A model generated the notes under the pieces. That model worked only from the letters and a program-made list of their open reading frames with translations, was not told the DNA's origin and did no database searches. A DNA stretch of 64,000 nt from Tahibacter soli (GTDB taxonomy: Bacteria; Pseudomonadota; Gammaproteobacteria; Xanthomonadales; Rhodanobacteraceae). The stretch spans positions 682,001 to 746,000 of the forward strand of contig NZ_JAOVZO020000018.1 of NCBI RefSeq assembly GCF_025717065.2, read 5' to 3'. Shown one piece after another: positions 24,430 to 34,030 of the stretch (position 1 is its first letter; each line of letters opens with the position of its first letter). The position numbers and the translations under genes are program-made.

Positions 24430-25602
24430 CTACAACTCGAACCCGTCAACAAATATCGAATCGACCACCTCGGGTGTATACAACTCCCCAAACAAAACCC
24501 GCCCACCCTTCGGATCCAGAAGATCGCTGCCGCCACTGAGCAACACCCGCCCATCCGCGAGCACCGTCGCCTCGCCGCTGCCGCGCTCCGTCGCCGGCCC
24601 CGGCGCGATCGACGAGAACGCGTTCGTCGCCGGGTCGAACAGCTCCGCCGTCGACGCCGTGAGGTCGAAGCGCTGGCTGCCGATCAGCAGCACCTTGCCG
24701 TTGCCGAGCGTGCGCATGTGGTAGTCGACGCGCGGCACGGCCATCGTGTTCGCGGCCGGCGCGAACGTCCCCGTCGCCGGATTCCACAGCTCCGCCGACG
24801 TCAACTGCTCGCCGACCGTGTAGCCGCCCGCGATCAGCACGCGACCGTCGGGCAGCAGCGCCGCCGCGTGCCGTTCGCGCGTGACCGACATCGTCGCCGG
24901 CAGCAGCGTGAACGTGCCCGCGGCCGGATCGTAGATCTCGGCATCGCTGCGCACCGCGTTGCCGCCCAGCCCGCCGACGACGAGCACGCGGCCGTCCAAC
25001 AGGCGCGTGGCGGTATGCACGTAGCGTCCGACGTTGAGCGTACCGGTCTGCGCGAACGTGTTCGTCGCCGGATCGAACAGCTGCGCCGTGTTGCGCGGCC
25101 CCTGACGGAAGCCGCCGATCACGAGCACGCGGCCGTCGGTCAGCACCGTGGCCGTGCTGCGCTCGCCGCCGACGATTTCGCCGCTCTTGATCGCGGTGAA
25201 AACGCCCGTTGCCGGGTCGAACAGTTCGCCGTTCGACTGGGTCTCGTCGTTGCCGTAGCCGCCGACCACGAGCACGCGGCCGTCGGCGAGCGCCGCCGCC
25301 GCGTGATCGAAGCGCGGCACGACGAGTCCGCCCGTGGCGCCGAAGAGGCCGGTTGCCGGGTCGTAGATTTCGGCCAGCGCGCTCGGTGCGCGCACGATCG
25401 GCGCGACATGCGCGCCGCCCGGCCGCTCCTCGCTCGGGCGATTGCCGCCGGCAATCAGCACGCGGCCGTCGTTCATCAGCGTCGCGGTGTGCACGGTGCG
25501 CGGCCAGACCATGTCGCCGGTAGGGGCGAAGCCGCCGGCCTGGGCGCCGGCCGCGGCGAAGCTCAACAGCGCGGCGCACGCGCGGAGTAACGATGAGGGC
25601 AT
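24430..25602 (-). CDS. Exported kelch-like repeat protein with IFxDGF tail
   Basis: The 390-aa protein has a signal peptide (cut near GAQA, residue 23) and about seven kelch-like blades. Each has the pattern HTATxLxDGRVLVxGG...AEIYDPATGxF, typical of galactose-oxidase-type propellers. It ends VVDSIFVDGFEL, the tail shared with three other exported proteins here. No catalytic residues of galactose oxidase could be assigned. ATG 25602 is chosen because it begins the signal peptide. It probably acts outside the cytoplasm as a binding or carbohydrate-related protein. Confidence 0.85.
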   Translation of the reverse strand: MPSSLLRACAALLSFAAAGAQAGGFAPTGDMVWPRTVHTATLMNDGRVLIAGGNRPSEERPGGAHVAPIVRAPSALAEIYDPATGLFGATGGLVVPRFDHAAAALADGRVLVVGGYGNDETQSNGELFDPATGVFTAIKSGEIVGGERSTATVLTDGRVLVIGGFRQGPRNTAQLFDPATNTFAQTGTLNVGRYVHTATRLLDGRVLVVGGLGGNAVRSDAEIYDPAAGTFTLLPATMSVTRERHAAALLPDGRVLIAGGYTVGEQLTSAELWNPATGTFAPAANTMAVPRVDYHMRTLGNGKVLLIGSQRFDLTASTAELFDPATNAFSSIAPGPATERGSGEATVLADGRVLLSGGSDLLDPKGGRVLFGELYTPEVVDSIFVDGFEL

Positions 25603-25713
25603 GGAAACGGTTCCGAGGGATGTGCGGGAATGCCCCCGCAGTCTTGCGTCGGCGTCGCGACCGGGCATTCGCGCGCGCTGAGAATGCGATGAGATTGCCG
25701 TATCGAACGGGTT

Positions 25714-28044
25714 TCAGCGCGCCGCCACGGCGGGCACGGGCACCTGTGCCAGCTCCGGCGGCACAAGCCGTTCGCCGGCCAGCGACTGCGCCTGCGCGAG
25801 TGCGGCCTGCCACGCGGGCCGATGGCCGAGCGCGCGCTGCACGCGCAGTTGCACGAGCGCGGCGTCGAAGTCGGTGCGCGCCCAGGCGGCCACGCGCCCG
25901 GCGGCGACCGCGGCCTCGGCGCCGTCGCCGCCGGCCAGCAGCCAGCCGACGTATGACGACGCGACGACGAGCAGGTCGGCCGGCACCGCGTTCGCGTCGG
26001 CGTCGGCGAGCGCGCGCTCGTAGGCGCCGCGCGCCGCGGCGGTGTCGCCGCGCGCGGCTGCCGATTCGGCACGCGCGAGCGCGGCATAGACCGGCGTTTC
26101 GATCGCGGTGTCGCCGTCGGCCCACGCCTGCGCGTCGGCCAGCACGCGTGCCGCGTCGGACGTAGCGCCGGCGGCGATGCGTTCGCGCAGCAGCGTCAGC
26201 CAGGCACGGCCGGGGTCGCGCCCCGCCGCATCCGCCGGTGCGCCGCGCGGGGTGCGCAGAGCCTGCGCGAGGTCGCGCCCGGCAGACGCGTCTCCCGGCA
26301 TCAGGCGCAGGCGCAGTGCCGCGAGCTGCAGCCGCCAGGGATGATCCTCGCAGCGCGCGCCGGCATCGCCGCATACGCGCGCCAACGACGCTCGCGCCTC
26401 GCCGAGCCGGCCGTTCGCGGCGAGCGCCTCGATGCGCGTGAGCTGCGCGAGACTGCGCGTCGCCGATGGCGCCGCGCGGGCGATCAATTCGGCCAGTCGC
26501 GGTTCGAGCGCCAGCGCGTCGGCGGGTTCGAGCAGCTGCAGATATGTTTCCGTCAGATGCGTACAGGCGAGCAGTTCGTCGTGCAGGTCGCGCAGCGCGC
26601 CGAGATTGAGCAGCGCGCCCTGGAACACCGCGCGTGCCTCGCCGTAGCGACCCTGCTTTTTCTGCACCACGCCGAGCGCCAGCTCGGCGCGCGCCATGCC
26701 GAGCCGGTCGCCGCCGCTTTCGAGCGCCACGCGCGCGAGCTGAAAGTCGCGCCGTGCCGCGTCGATGCGGTTTTCGCGCACCAGCGCGACCGCGCGACCC
26801 ATCAGCGCACGACCGAGTTCGGCCGGCGCGTCCTGCCCCTGGAGCAGCGCGACGGCCGCATCGGCCGATGCGCGCTGTCCGGCGACGTCGCCCTGCTGAT
26901 ATTGAACATTGGCCAGCGCATTCAACACACGGGCGCGCAGCACCGGCGCGTCGGCGGCGGAAACGTCGGCCAGCAGCGCACGCAGATCCGTCCCGGCGGC
27001 ATCGAGCCGGCCGGCGAGGAATTCGCTCCACGCGCGCTGGTAGCGGTATTCCGGGTTTTGCCGGAACGGGGCCTCGACGCGGTCGAGCAGGGCGAACGCG
27101 CGATCGGCCTCGCCCGCGAGCGACGCCGCCTGCGCCTGCAGCAGGCCGCCCGACGACGACGCGCCGGACGCCGGCGTCCCGCCGAGCGCCAGCGCGAGAC
27201 CGTCCGCCGCATCACGCGCGGCATCGAGCACATCGGCGCCGTCGGCGCTCGCGCGCAGCGGCGCCCGTGCGTCGCGCGCGAGCACGGCTTCGACGTGCCA
27301 GCGGCCGTCTTGCCGGCGAGCGTCAAGCGTGACGATGCGGCTGCCGGGCCAGTCGGTCGCGACGCGTTCGGCGTAGCGCTCCGGCGCGAGCGCGGCGTCG
27401 AGCCCGCGTGTGGTCGCCACGATGTTGTCGGCCGGCACCACCGGCAGACCGGCGGCACGCAGGCGTTCGATCGCGAGCGCCATCAGGCCGAGGCGCAGCC
27501 AGCCGTGTTCGGCGTGCGCGGGGTCGGTCGCGGCTTCGCCGGCGTCGACGCTGGCCGGCAGCACGAGCGCACGCATCGGCGCCGGCGCGTCGGCGGAACG
27601 CCGCAGCGGCACCGTCACGATCAGCACGAGACCTGCGAGCGCGAGCGACCAGAGGGCGATGCGCCACGCCGAGGCGAACGGCGCGCGACGCGGGACCGGT
27701 GCCGACGTATCGCCGTCCCCCGTGCCGACCTGCGTCGCCGCCGCCCAGCGATAACCGAAGCGCGGCACGGTGCGGATCGCGCTGTCGGCGCCGTCCATGC
27801 CCTCGGCGTCGATCAGCCGGCGCAGTCGCGCGATCACCTGCACGAGCACGTTCGCGTCGGCGTCGACCTGTCCCCACACGGCGGCGAGCAGTTCGTCGCG
27901 TCCGACCGCACGGTCGCGGTGCTCGATCAGCCATTGCAGGCATTCGAACATTTTCGGCGGCAGGATCTGCCGCTGTGCCCCGCGCGACAACTCGCGCGTC
28001 GCGCCGTCGAGCGCGAATTCGCCGAACCGATAGACCTTGCTCAT
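25714..28044 (-). CDS. CadC-like membrane transcription regulator with TPR-like sensor domain
   Basis: The 776-aa protein begins with an OmpR-type winged helix (residues 1-105; FGEFALDGATREL, ILPPKMFECLQWLIEH, and PRFGYRWA). It has one membrane helix at about 128-146 and a long alanine-rich alpha-helical outer part resembling TPR repeats. Proteins of this type bind DNA from the membrane in response to periplasmic signals without a kinase. It is 111 bp upstream of the kelch gene on the same strand, which may be a target, but no operator is evident. Confidence 0.8.
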   Translation of the reverse strand: MSKVYRFGEFALDGATRELSRGAQRQILPPKMFECLQWLIEHRDRAVGRDELLAAVWGQVDADANVLVQVIARLRRLIDAEGMDGADSAIRTVPRFGYRWAAATQVGTGDGDTSAPVPRRAPFASAWRIALWSLALAGLVLIVTVPLRRSADAPAPMRALVLPASVDAGEAATDPAHAEHGWLRLGLMALAIERLRAAGLPVVPADNIVATTRGLDAALAPERYAERVATDWPGSRIVTLDARRQDGRWHVEAVLARDARAPLRASADGADVLDAARDAADGLALALGGTPASGASSSGGLLQAQAASLAGEADRAFALLDRVEAPFRQNPEYRYQRAWSEFLAGRLDAAGTDLRALLADVSAADAPVLRARVLNALANVQYQQGDVAGQRASADAAVALLQGQDAPAELGRALMGRAVALVRENRIDAARRDFQLARVALESGGDRLGMARAELALGVVQKKQGRYGEARAVFQGALLNLGALRDLHDELLACTHLTETYLQLLEPADALALEPRLAELIARAAPSATRSLAQLTRIEALAANGRLGEARASLARVCGDAGARCEDHPWRLQLAALRLRLMPGDASAGRDLAQALRTPRGAPADAAGRDPGRAWLTLLRERIAAGATSDAARVLADAQAWADGDTAIETPVYAALARAESAAARGDTAAARGAYERALADADANAVPADLLVVASSYVGWLLAGGDGAEAAVAAGRVAAWARTDFDAALVQLRVQRALGHRPAWQAALAQAQSLAGERLVPPELAQVPVPAVAAR

Positions 28045-28091
28045 GCCCGCACCGCGCTTGCAACACCGACCAGCATAGCGCGACGCCACGC

Positions 28092-29012
28092 TCAACCGCC
28101 CGGGTCGGCCCACGGCGCCTTTTCGAACTTGCCGACGAGATAGTCGATCAGCACCTGCACGCGCGAGGGCCGCGCGCGGCCCGGCGGCGTCACCACGTGC
28201 AGTGCGATCGCCGGCGGCGACCAGTCCGGCATCGCGATTTCGAGCTTGCCCGCGCGCAGTTCGCGCCACACCAGAAACTCCGGCTGCTGCGCAACGCCGA
28301 GCCCGGCCACGAGCGCCGGATTGAGCGCCTCCGCATTGTTCACGCGCAGCGGCGACGGCACCGCGATCGAGAACTCGCCGTGCCGCCGATGGCGAAAGCG
28401 CCAGGCGTTGCCGAAGCGCGAATACGCGTAGCTCAGGCCCACGTGGTTCGCCAGATCGCGCGGATGCGCCGGCCGGCCGTGCCGTTCGAAATACGCCGGC
28501 GCGCCGACGAGCAGGATGCGCACGCCGCACAGGCGCCGCGCGAGCAGGCTCGAATCGGCGAGCGCGGAAATGCGCAGGGCGAGGTCGTAGCCGCCGGCCA
28601 CGAGATCGGTCACGCCGTCGTCGAACGCGATCTCGAGCGTCACGTCGGGATAGCGTGCGAGAAACGCGGGCAAGAGCGGCGCCAGATGCGCCACGCCGAA
28701 CGACATGGGCGCCGCGACGCGCACGAGTCCGCGCGGACTGCGCGCCTGCGCCGTGACCTCGGCTTCGACCGCTTCGCCCTCGGCGAGGATGCGCGCGGCG
28801 CGTTCGAGCGCGCCTTCGCCGCTTTGCGTCAGCGACGAGCGCCGCGACGTGCGGTGGAACAGCACCACGCCCAAGCGCTTTTCGAGCCGCGAGACGGCCT
28901 TGGACACCGTCGCCTGCGACACGCCCAGCTCCGTCGCGGCGCGGGCGAACGAACCGGATTCGGCCACCTTCGCGAAGATGGCCCAGGCTTCGAGGTCGGG
29001 CAGTGCATGCAT
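28092..29012 (-). CDS. LysR-family transcription regulator
   Basis: The 306-aa protein has the LysR winged helix ([20 protein letters not shown], then [21 protein letters not shown]) and a periplasmic-binding-like effector domain. The last residues of the previous frame are not used; ATG 29012 begins [13 protein letters not shown], a normal LysR start. It is divergent from the pirin gene, the usual arrangement of a LysR regulator and its target. Confidence 0.9.
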   Translation of the reverse strand: MHALPDLEAWAIFAKVAESGSFARAATELGVSQATVSKAVSRLEKRLGVVLFHRTSRRSSLTQSGEGALERAARILAEGEAVEAEVTAQARSPRGLVRVAAPMSFGVAHLAPLLPAFLARYPDVTLEIAFDDGVTDLVAGGYDLALRISALADSSLLARRLCGVRILLVGAPAYFERHGRPAHPRDLANHVGLSYAYSRFGNAWRFRHRRHGEFSIAVPSPLRVNNAEALNPALVAGLGVAQQPEFLVWRELRAGKLEIAMPDWSPPAIALHVVTPPGRARPSRVQVLIDYLVGKFEKAPWADPGG

Positions 29013-29039
29013 GTCAATTTTGGAAACGATGGCTTTCGA

Positions 29040-29059
29040 TTCGTTCCATTCTAAACGAA
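29040..29059. promoter_or_regulatory. Candidate LysR operator between lysR and pirin genes
   Basis: TTCGTT (29040-29045) and AACGAA (29054-29059) form a perfect inverted repeat with an 8-bp spacer. Its position between divergent genes fits a LysR site with a T-N11-A core. Confidence 0.5.
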
Positions 29060-29109
29060 CTGCCCGAGGGCTATCGTGTCGCCACTCGTCCACTCCCAGG
29101 AGCACCGAC

Positions 29110-29814
29110 ATGATCGAACTTCGTCCCTTCAGCACCCTCGGCGGCGCCAACCACGGCTGGCTCGACGCCAAGCATCACTTCTCGTTCGCGGGCTACCGCG
29201 ACGCCGCGCGCATGGGCTGGGGCGCGCTGCGCGTGTGGAACGACGATGCGATCCAGGCCAACACCGGCTTTCCGCCGCACCCGCATTCGGACATGGAGAT
29301 CATCACCTACGTGCGCGACGGCGCGATCACGCATCAGGACAACCTCGGCAACCGCGGCCGTACCGAAGCGGGCGACGTGCAGGTGATGAGCGCGGGCACG
29401 GGCATCCAGCACGCCGAATACAATCTGGAATCCGATACGACGCGCATTTTCCAGATCTGGATCATTCCCGACGGCAGCGGCGGCGCGCCGACGTGGGGCA
29501 GCAAGCCGTTTCCGCGCGGCGATCGTTCCGGCCGGTTCGTGACGCTCGCGAGCGGCATGGCCGGCGACGAGAACGAAGCGCTGCCGATCCGCGCGAACGC
29601 GCGCGTGTCGGGCCTGACGCTCGCGGCCGGCGAATCGGCGGAATACGCGTTCGGCGACAACCGCTACGGCTACCTCGTGCCCGCGAAGGGCGCGGTGGAC
29701 GTCAACGGCGTGCGCGTGGCGGCGCGCGACGGCGCGGCGATCCGCGACGTGACGACGCTGCGCGTCACCGCGATCGAAGATGCGGAAATCGTGCTGGTCG
29801 ATACGGCGCCGTGA
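29110..29814 (+). CDS. Pirin-family protein
   Basis: The 234-aa bicupin has the pirin metal site [15 protein letters not shown] plus GIQHAEYN, and the blocks [19 protein letters not shown] and FQIWIIP. Bacterial pirins often act as quercetinases or redox-linked regulators. AGGAG is 7 nt before ATG 29110. It is divergent from the LysR gene, which probably controls it. Confidence 0.9.
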   Translation: MIELRPFSTLGGANHGWLDAKHHFSFAGYRDAARMGWGALRVWNDDAIQANTGFPPHPHSDMEIITYVRDGAITHQDNLGNRGRTEAGDVQVMSAGTGIQHAEYNLESDTTRIFQIWIIPDGSGGAPTWGSKPFPRGDRSGRFVTLASGMAGDENEALPIRANARVSGLTLAAGESAEYAFGDNRYGYLVPAKGAVDVNGVRVAARDGAAIRDVTTLRVTAIEDAEIVLVDTAP

Positions 29815-29825
29815 CGGCGCGGCTT

Positions 29826-29862
29826 GATCGCCGGGGCGGCCCCGACGGCCGACCCGGCGATC
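29826..29862. terminator. Hairpin after the pirin gene
   Basis: GATCGCCGGG (29826-29835) pairs with CCCGGCGATC (29853-29862); the 17-nt loop holds a smaller CGGCC/GGCCG stem. It begins 12 nt past the stop codon; no U run is present. Confidence 0.5.
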
Positions 29863-29948
29863 GGGACGAAGCCCGGACCTGACTTTTCCGAGTTCGCGTC
29901 CGGAAGTCGCCCGACGCGCGCGGCGCGATGCGTGGCTAGCCTCGCGGC

Positions 29949-31454
29949 ATGAGTCTCGCCATCGTCCATTCCCGCGCGCAGGACGGCATCGACGCGCCGC
30001 CCGTCGTCGTCGAGGTGCATCTGTCCGGCGGCCTGCCGGGCACGTCGATCGTAGGCCTGCCCGAAACCGCCGTGAAGGAATCGCGCGATCGCGTGCGCGT
30101 CGCGATTCAAAATACCCACCTGGACTATCCCGCGCGCCGCGTGACGGTGAATCTCGCGCCTGCCGACCTGCCGAAGGACGGCGGGCGCTTCGACCTGCCG
30201 ATCGCGCTCGGCATACTCGCCGCGTCCGGCCACGTCCCGCACGCGGCGCTGGCGCGGTGCGAGTTTTTCGGCGAACTGGCGTTGAGCGGCGACCTGCGCG
30301 CCGTCGTCGGCCTGCTGCCGGCCCTGCTCAGGGCGCGCGAACTCGGCCGCACCGCGATCGTGCCGCGCGCGAACGCCGCCGAAGCGGCGCTGGTCGCCGA
30401 CGCCGACGTGCGCGTCGCCGACAACCTGTTGGAGGTCTGCGCGTTCCTGTGCGGACGCGGCGAGCTGCCGCGCGCACCCTCGGCGCGATCGAGCGGCGCG
30501 GTCGACGGCGAGTACGATCTCGCCGACGTGCGCGGACAGGCGCAGGCGCGACGTGCGCTGGAAATCGCGGCAGTCGGCGGCCATCACCTGTTGTTCGTCG
30601 GCCCGCCCGGCACCGGCAAGACGATGCTTGCCAGCCGCCTGCCCGGCCTGCTGCCGCCGCTCGCCGACGACGAGGCGCTCGCGTCGTGCGCCGTGCGTTC
30701 GGTCGCGGGGCAGGGCGTCGATCTCGCGCGCTGGCGCACGCGTCCGTTTCGCGCCCCGCATCACACCGCGTCGGCCGTCGCGCTGGTCGGCGGCGGCGCG
30801 CAGCCGCGCCCCGGCGAGATCAGCCTGTCGCATCACGGCGTCTTGTTTCTCGACGAGCTGCCGGAGTTCGACCGGCACGTGCTCGAAGTGCTGCGCGAAC
30901 CGCTCGAAAGCGGGCGGGTGCTGATTTCGCGCGCGGCACGGCAGGCGGAATTTCCGGCGCGATTTCAGCTCGTCGCCGCGATGAATCCCTGCCCCTGCGG
31001 CTATGCCGGCGACCCGAGCGGACGCTGCGTGTGTACGCCCGATCAGGTGCAGCGCTATCGCGGCAAGGTGTCGGGGCCGCTGCTCGATCGCATCGATTTG
31101 CAACTGGAAGTGCCGCGCGTGCCGCTCGCCGAATTGAACGCGACGGCGGGCACCGGCGAAAACAGCGCGGCCGTACGTGCGCGCGTCGTCGCCGCGCGCG
31201 ATCGCCAGCTGGCGCGCGCCGGCAAGCCGAACGCGTTGCTCGGCAACGCCGAAGTGGAGCGCGATTGCGTGTTGACCGACGCGGATCGGCGTCTGCTCGA
31301 ACGCGCGGTCGATCGCTTCGGCCTGTCGGCGCGCGCGTACCACCGGCTGCTGCGCGTGGCGCGCAGCATCGCCGATCTCGCCGGCGAGCCGCGCATCGCG
31401 ACGCCCCATCTGAGCGAAGCGATACAGCTTCGGCGCATGGAGGCGCGGCGATGA
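29949..31454 (+). CDS. comM: YifB/ComM-family AAA ATPase (Mg-chelatase-like)
   Basis: The 501-aa protein has the N-terminal Lon-like domain (GLPGTSIVGLPETAVKESRD), the Walker A loop GPPGTGKT near residue 218, Walker B HGVLFLDELPEF and the C-terminal YifB/Mg-chelatase region. In naturally competent relatives ComM is a helicase that promotes branch migration during uptake of DNA. Length is normal. No other competence gene lies nearby. Confidence 0.9.
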   Translation: MSLAIVHSRAQDGIDAPPVVVEVHLSGGLPGTSIVGLPETAVKESRDRVRVAIQNTHLDYPARRVTVNLAPADLPKDGGRFDLPIALGILAASGHVPHAALARCEFFGELALSGDLRAVVGLLPALLRARELGRTAIVPRANAAEAALVADADVRVADNLLEVCAFLCGRGELPRAPSARSSGAVDGEYDLADVRGQAQARRALEIAAVGGHHLLFVGPPGTGKTMLASRLPGLLPPLADDEALASCAVRSVAGQGVDLARWRTRPFRAPHHTASAVALVGGGAQPRPGEISLSHHGVLFLDELPEFDRHVLEVLREPLESGRVLISRAARQAEFPARFQLVAAMNPCPCGYAGDPSGRCVCTPDQVQRYRGKVSGPLLDRIDLQLEVPRVPLAELNATAGTGENSAAVRARVVAARDRQLARAGKPNALLGNAEVERDCVLTDADRRLLERAVDRFGLSARAYHRLLRVARSIADLAGEPRIATPHLSEAIQLRRMEARR

Positions 31455-31475
31455 AGGATTTCCTGCGGATTGTGT

Positions 31476-31495
31476 ATCGCACAAAAATGTGCGAT
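31476..31495. promoter_or_regulatory. Candidate HicB operator
   Basis: ATCGCACA (31476-31483) and TGTGCGAT (31488-31495) form a perfect inverted repeat around AAAA. It lies 20 bp before the hicA ATG, the expected place for repression by a HicB DNA-binding antitoxin. Confidence 0.6.
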
Positions 31496-31515
31496 CTTAT
31501 TTGGGCGACATCGCC

Positions 31516-31743
31516 ATGAACACGATGGATTTCGTCGCGGTAGTCAAGGATGAAGCGGCGCGCCTTGGCTATTCGTTCGAGGTGGTCAAGAACCGCGGCA
31601 AGGGATCGCATCGCATGGTTCATGTCGGCGGGCGCAAATCCACCGTGCCGTTCGCGAGCGGCGACATTCCGCTCGGCACGCGGCGCGCGATTTTGAAACA
31701 GCTGCGGCTCGATCCGGCTCTGGCGAGCCGTCAGACGAGGTGA
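31516..31743 (+). CDS. hicA: HicA-type toxin (mRNA interferase)
   Basis: The 75-aa protein has the dsRBD-like HicA fold with catalytic H32 in GKGSHRMVH and the following SGDIPLGTRRAILKQL. HicA toxins cut mRNA when not bound by HicB. ATG 31516 is preferred; an upstream GTG at 31489 would put the operator inside the gene. hicB follows after 3 nt, giving translational coupling. Confidence 0.85.
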   Translation: MNTMDFVAVVKDEAARLGYSFEVVKNRGKGSHRMVHVGGRKSTVPFASGDIPLGTRRAILKQLRLDPALASRQTR

Positions 31744-31746
31744 CAA

Positions 31747-32193
31747 GTGATTTATCGATACCCGGTAACGCTCAGGCACGAGGCGGGCGACGACGCCTGG
31801 ACGGCGACGTTTCCCGATTTTCCCGAAGCGATCACGTACGGCGAATCGGTCGATGCGGCGCTGATCGCCGCGATCGACGCTCTCGACGAAGCGCTCGCCT
31901 CGCGCGTGCACGGCGACGAGACGATTCCGCCGCCGTCGCGCATCCGCAAGTACGCGGTCGAGCCGTCGCTGCTGATTGCCGCGAAGGTCGCGCTGTACGA
32001 GACGGTTGCCGCCGCCGGCATCCGCAAGACGTGGCTCGCACGCCGTCTCGACGTGAACGAGAACGAAGTGCGGCGCATGCTCGATCCCTATCACGCAACG
32101 AAGCTCTCGCGCATCGAGCGTGCACTGGCGCTGCTCGGCAAGCGCCTGTCGGTCAGCGTCGTCGACGCACCGAGCGGCACAACGGTGCGCTGA
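31747..32193 (+). CDS. hicB: HicB-type antitoxin with C-terminal HTH
   Basis: The 148-aa protein starts at GTG 31747. The N-terminal half has the RNase H-like HicB fold (AWTATFPDFPEAITYGES), which binds HicA. The C-terminal half is an XRE-like helix-turn-helix (RKTWLARRLDVNENEVRRML), longer than minimal HicB. The HTH would bind the palindrome before hicA and repress the operon. Confidence 0.85.
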   Translation: MIYRYPVTLRHEAGDDAWTATFPDFPEAITYGESVDAALIAAIDALDEALASRVHGDETIPPPSRIRKYAVEPSLLIAAKVALYETVAAAGIRKTWLARRLDVNENEVRRMLDPYHATKLSRIERALALLGKRLSVSVVDAPSGTTVR

Positions 32194-32326
32194 TCGCGGA
32201 CCGCACGCGGTCGGCTCGTCGCGAACGGGCGCGCCGCCGCGCCGTCCGCCGCATGCGGTCGGGACGGCGCTTGAGCGCGCGGCGAACGCCCATAGAATGC
32301 CGTCAGTGCATCAACCGAGCGTTCGA

Positions 32327-33307
32327 ATGTCCGACGGTTCCATCGATACCGCCCGAGCCGCGACCGAACGCGGCGGGCTGCGCGCCGTGCTCGCGGCGCT
32401 GCCGCGGGGTGACGCGCGTGCCGTGCTCGCGATCGTCGTGGCGACGTCGGGCTCGACCTATCGCAAGCCCGGCGCGCTGATCGTCCTCGGCGAGGGTGCG
32501 CGCGAGGGCTGGCTGTCGGGCGGCTGTCTCGAGGCCGAGCTCGAACTCGCCGGCCGCGAAACGCTGGCCGCAGGTGCGCCGCGACGCGTGAGCTTCAACA
32601 CGCAGGGCGACGACGACCTCGTCTTCGGTTCGGCGTCGGGCTGTCGCGGAGAAATTCATTTGTTGTTGCTGCCGGTCGATGCCCGCGCGCCGCTGGTCGA
32701 AGCGCTGCGCGCGTTCGATGCAGGCGGCGCCGCGCTCGAACTCGAACTGCGCGAAGACGGCGCCGGCCGCGCGGCGCTCGACGGCCGCCGGTGGCAGTGG
32801 TCCGCGACGTTCCCGAGCGCGACGTCGACCGCATGGTCGCTACGGCTCGCGCCGCCGCCGCGCGTGCTGCTGCTCGGCGCCGGTCCGGAAACCGCCACCC
32901 TCGTGCGCTACGCGCAGGCGCTCGGCTGGCGCGTCGACGCGGTCGAGCAGCGAGGCCGCTGGCACGACGCCGTGCGCTTCGCCGACAGCCGCAGCGCCGC
33001 GGCGCCGCGCGACGTCGCCGCGCTTGCCGCCGGCTGCGACGCGGCGATCGTCATGAGCCACCACTACAGCAACGATCGCGACTATCTCGCCGCCCTCGCG
33101 CAGGTCGACGTCGCGTTCGTCGGCCTGCTCGGTCCGCCGGCGCGACGCGACGCGTTGCTCGCCGAACTCGGACCCGACGTCGGCGCGCGCCTGCGACCGC
33201 GCCTGCACGCGCCGGTCGGTCTGCGCCTCGGCGGCGAAGGCCCCGAGGCGATCGCGCTCGCCATCGTCGCGGGCCTGCAGCAGCACTTCGCGACCGCACA
33301 CTCGTGA
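32327..33307 (+). CDS. XdhC-family protein (molybdenum enzyme maturation)
   Basis: The 326-aa protein has an XdhC opening VLAIVVATSGSTYRKPGA, WLSGGCLEAEL and the C-terminal Rossmann block RVLLLGAGPETATLVRYAQ and VMSHHY. XdhC carries and sulfurates molybdenum cofactor for xanthine dehydrogenase-type enzymes. It overlaps the next gene by 4 nt (GTGA). No molybdoenzyme gene is visible nearby. Confidence 0.85.
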   Translation: MSDGSIDTARAATERGGLRAVLAALPRGDARAVLAIVVATSGSTYRKPGALIVLGEGAREGWLSGGCLEAELELAGRETLAAGAPRRVSFNTQGDDDLVFGSASGCRGEIHLLLLPVDARAPLVEALRAFDAGGAALELELREDGAGRAALDGRRWQWSATFPSATSTAWSLRLAPPPRVLLLGAGPETATLVRYAQALGWRVDAVEQRGRWHDAVRFADSRSAAAPRDVAALAAGCDAAIVMSHHYSNDRDYLAALAQVDVAFVGLLGPPARRDALLAELGPDVGARLRPRLHAPVGLRLGGEGPEAIALAIVAGLQQHFATAHS

Positions 33308-33885
33308 GCGCCGCGCCGCACGGTCTCGTGCTGCTCGCAGCCGGCGCGTCGCGACGGCTCGGCAGACCCAAGCAGCTCGTCGTCGTCGACGGCGAAACGC
33401 TCGTGCGCCGCGCCGCGCACGGCGGCCTCGCTACCGCGCCGCTCGACGCGGTCATCGTGCTCGGTCACGCCGCCGGCGACATCGGCGCGGCGGTTGCCGA
33501 CCTGCCGCTGCGCGCGGTCGTCGCGGACGACTGGCGCGAAGGCATGGGCGCGTCGCTCGCATGCGGCGTCGCGATGCTGGACGAGCGCTGCGACGGCGTG
33601 CTCGTGCTGCTGTGCGATCAACCGGCCCTCGATGCGGCGCATTGCATCGCGCTCGTCGACACATGGCGCGCGCGGCGCACCGCCGCGGCGGCCAGCGCGT
33701 ATGCCGGCGTGCTCGGCGTTCCGGCCGTGCTGCCGCGCGCGTGGCTGGCCGAGCCCGGCGCGCTCGCCGGCGATCACGGTGCGCGCGAGTTGTTGCGATC
33801 GGCGGCCCGGCACGTCGTTGCCGTCGACGCGCCGGCGCTCGCGCGCGACGTCGACCGCGTCGGCGATCTGCCTGTCGACCCGTAG
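33304..33885 (+). CDS. MocA/MobA-like nucleotidyltransferase
   Basis: The 193-aa protein opens LVLLAAGASRRLGRPKQLV, the signature of CTP/GTP:molybdopterin transferases, with GVLVLLCDQP as the metal-binding block. It would convert molybdenum cofactor to its dinucleotide form for the enzymes served by XdhC. It starts at GTG 33304 within the stop of XdhC (4-nt overlap), so the two are coupled. Confidence 0.85.
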   Translation: MSAAPHGLVLLAAGASRRLGRPKQLVVVDGETLVRRAAHGGLATAPLDAVIVLGHAAGDIGAAVADLPLRAVVADDWREGMGASLACGVAMLDERCDGVLVLLCDQPALDAAHCIALVDTWRARRTAAAASAYAGVLGVPAVLPRAWLAEPGALAGDHGARELLRSAARHVVAVDAPALARDVDRVGDLPVDP

Positions 33886-34002
33886 TTGGCCGATCACGCC
33901 GCAAGTACGACGCTTTTCGTCAAAACTAACTTGTTTTTTACCATTTGACCACGACTTTCGTCCTATTCAACAGTGACTTACGAGCGCCGATAATCCATAC
34001 CA

Positions 34003-34012
34003 ACCGATCGGT
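34003..34012. promoter_or_regulatory. Candidate TetR autoregulatory operator
   Basis: ACCGATCGGT is a perfect palindrome, set in CAACCGATCGGTCAG, close to typical TetR/AcrR sites. It lies 18 bp before the tetR start codon. Confidence 0.5.
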
Positions 34013-34030
34013 CAGTGCGATTTTGATGTC

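Noticed and set aside
32321-32335. GTTCGAAT resembling the T-loop of a tRNA
   Set aside because: No cloverleaf arms around it; it lies in the XdhC start region.
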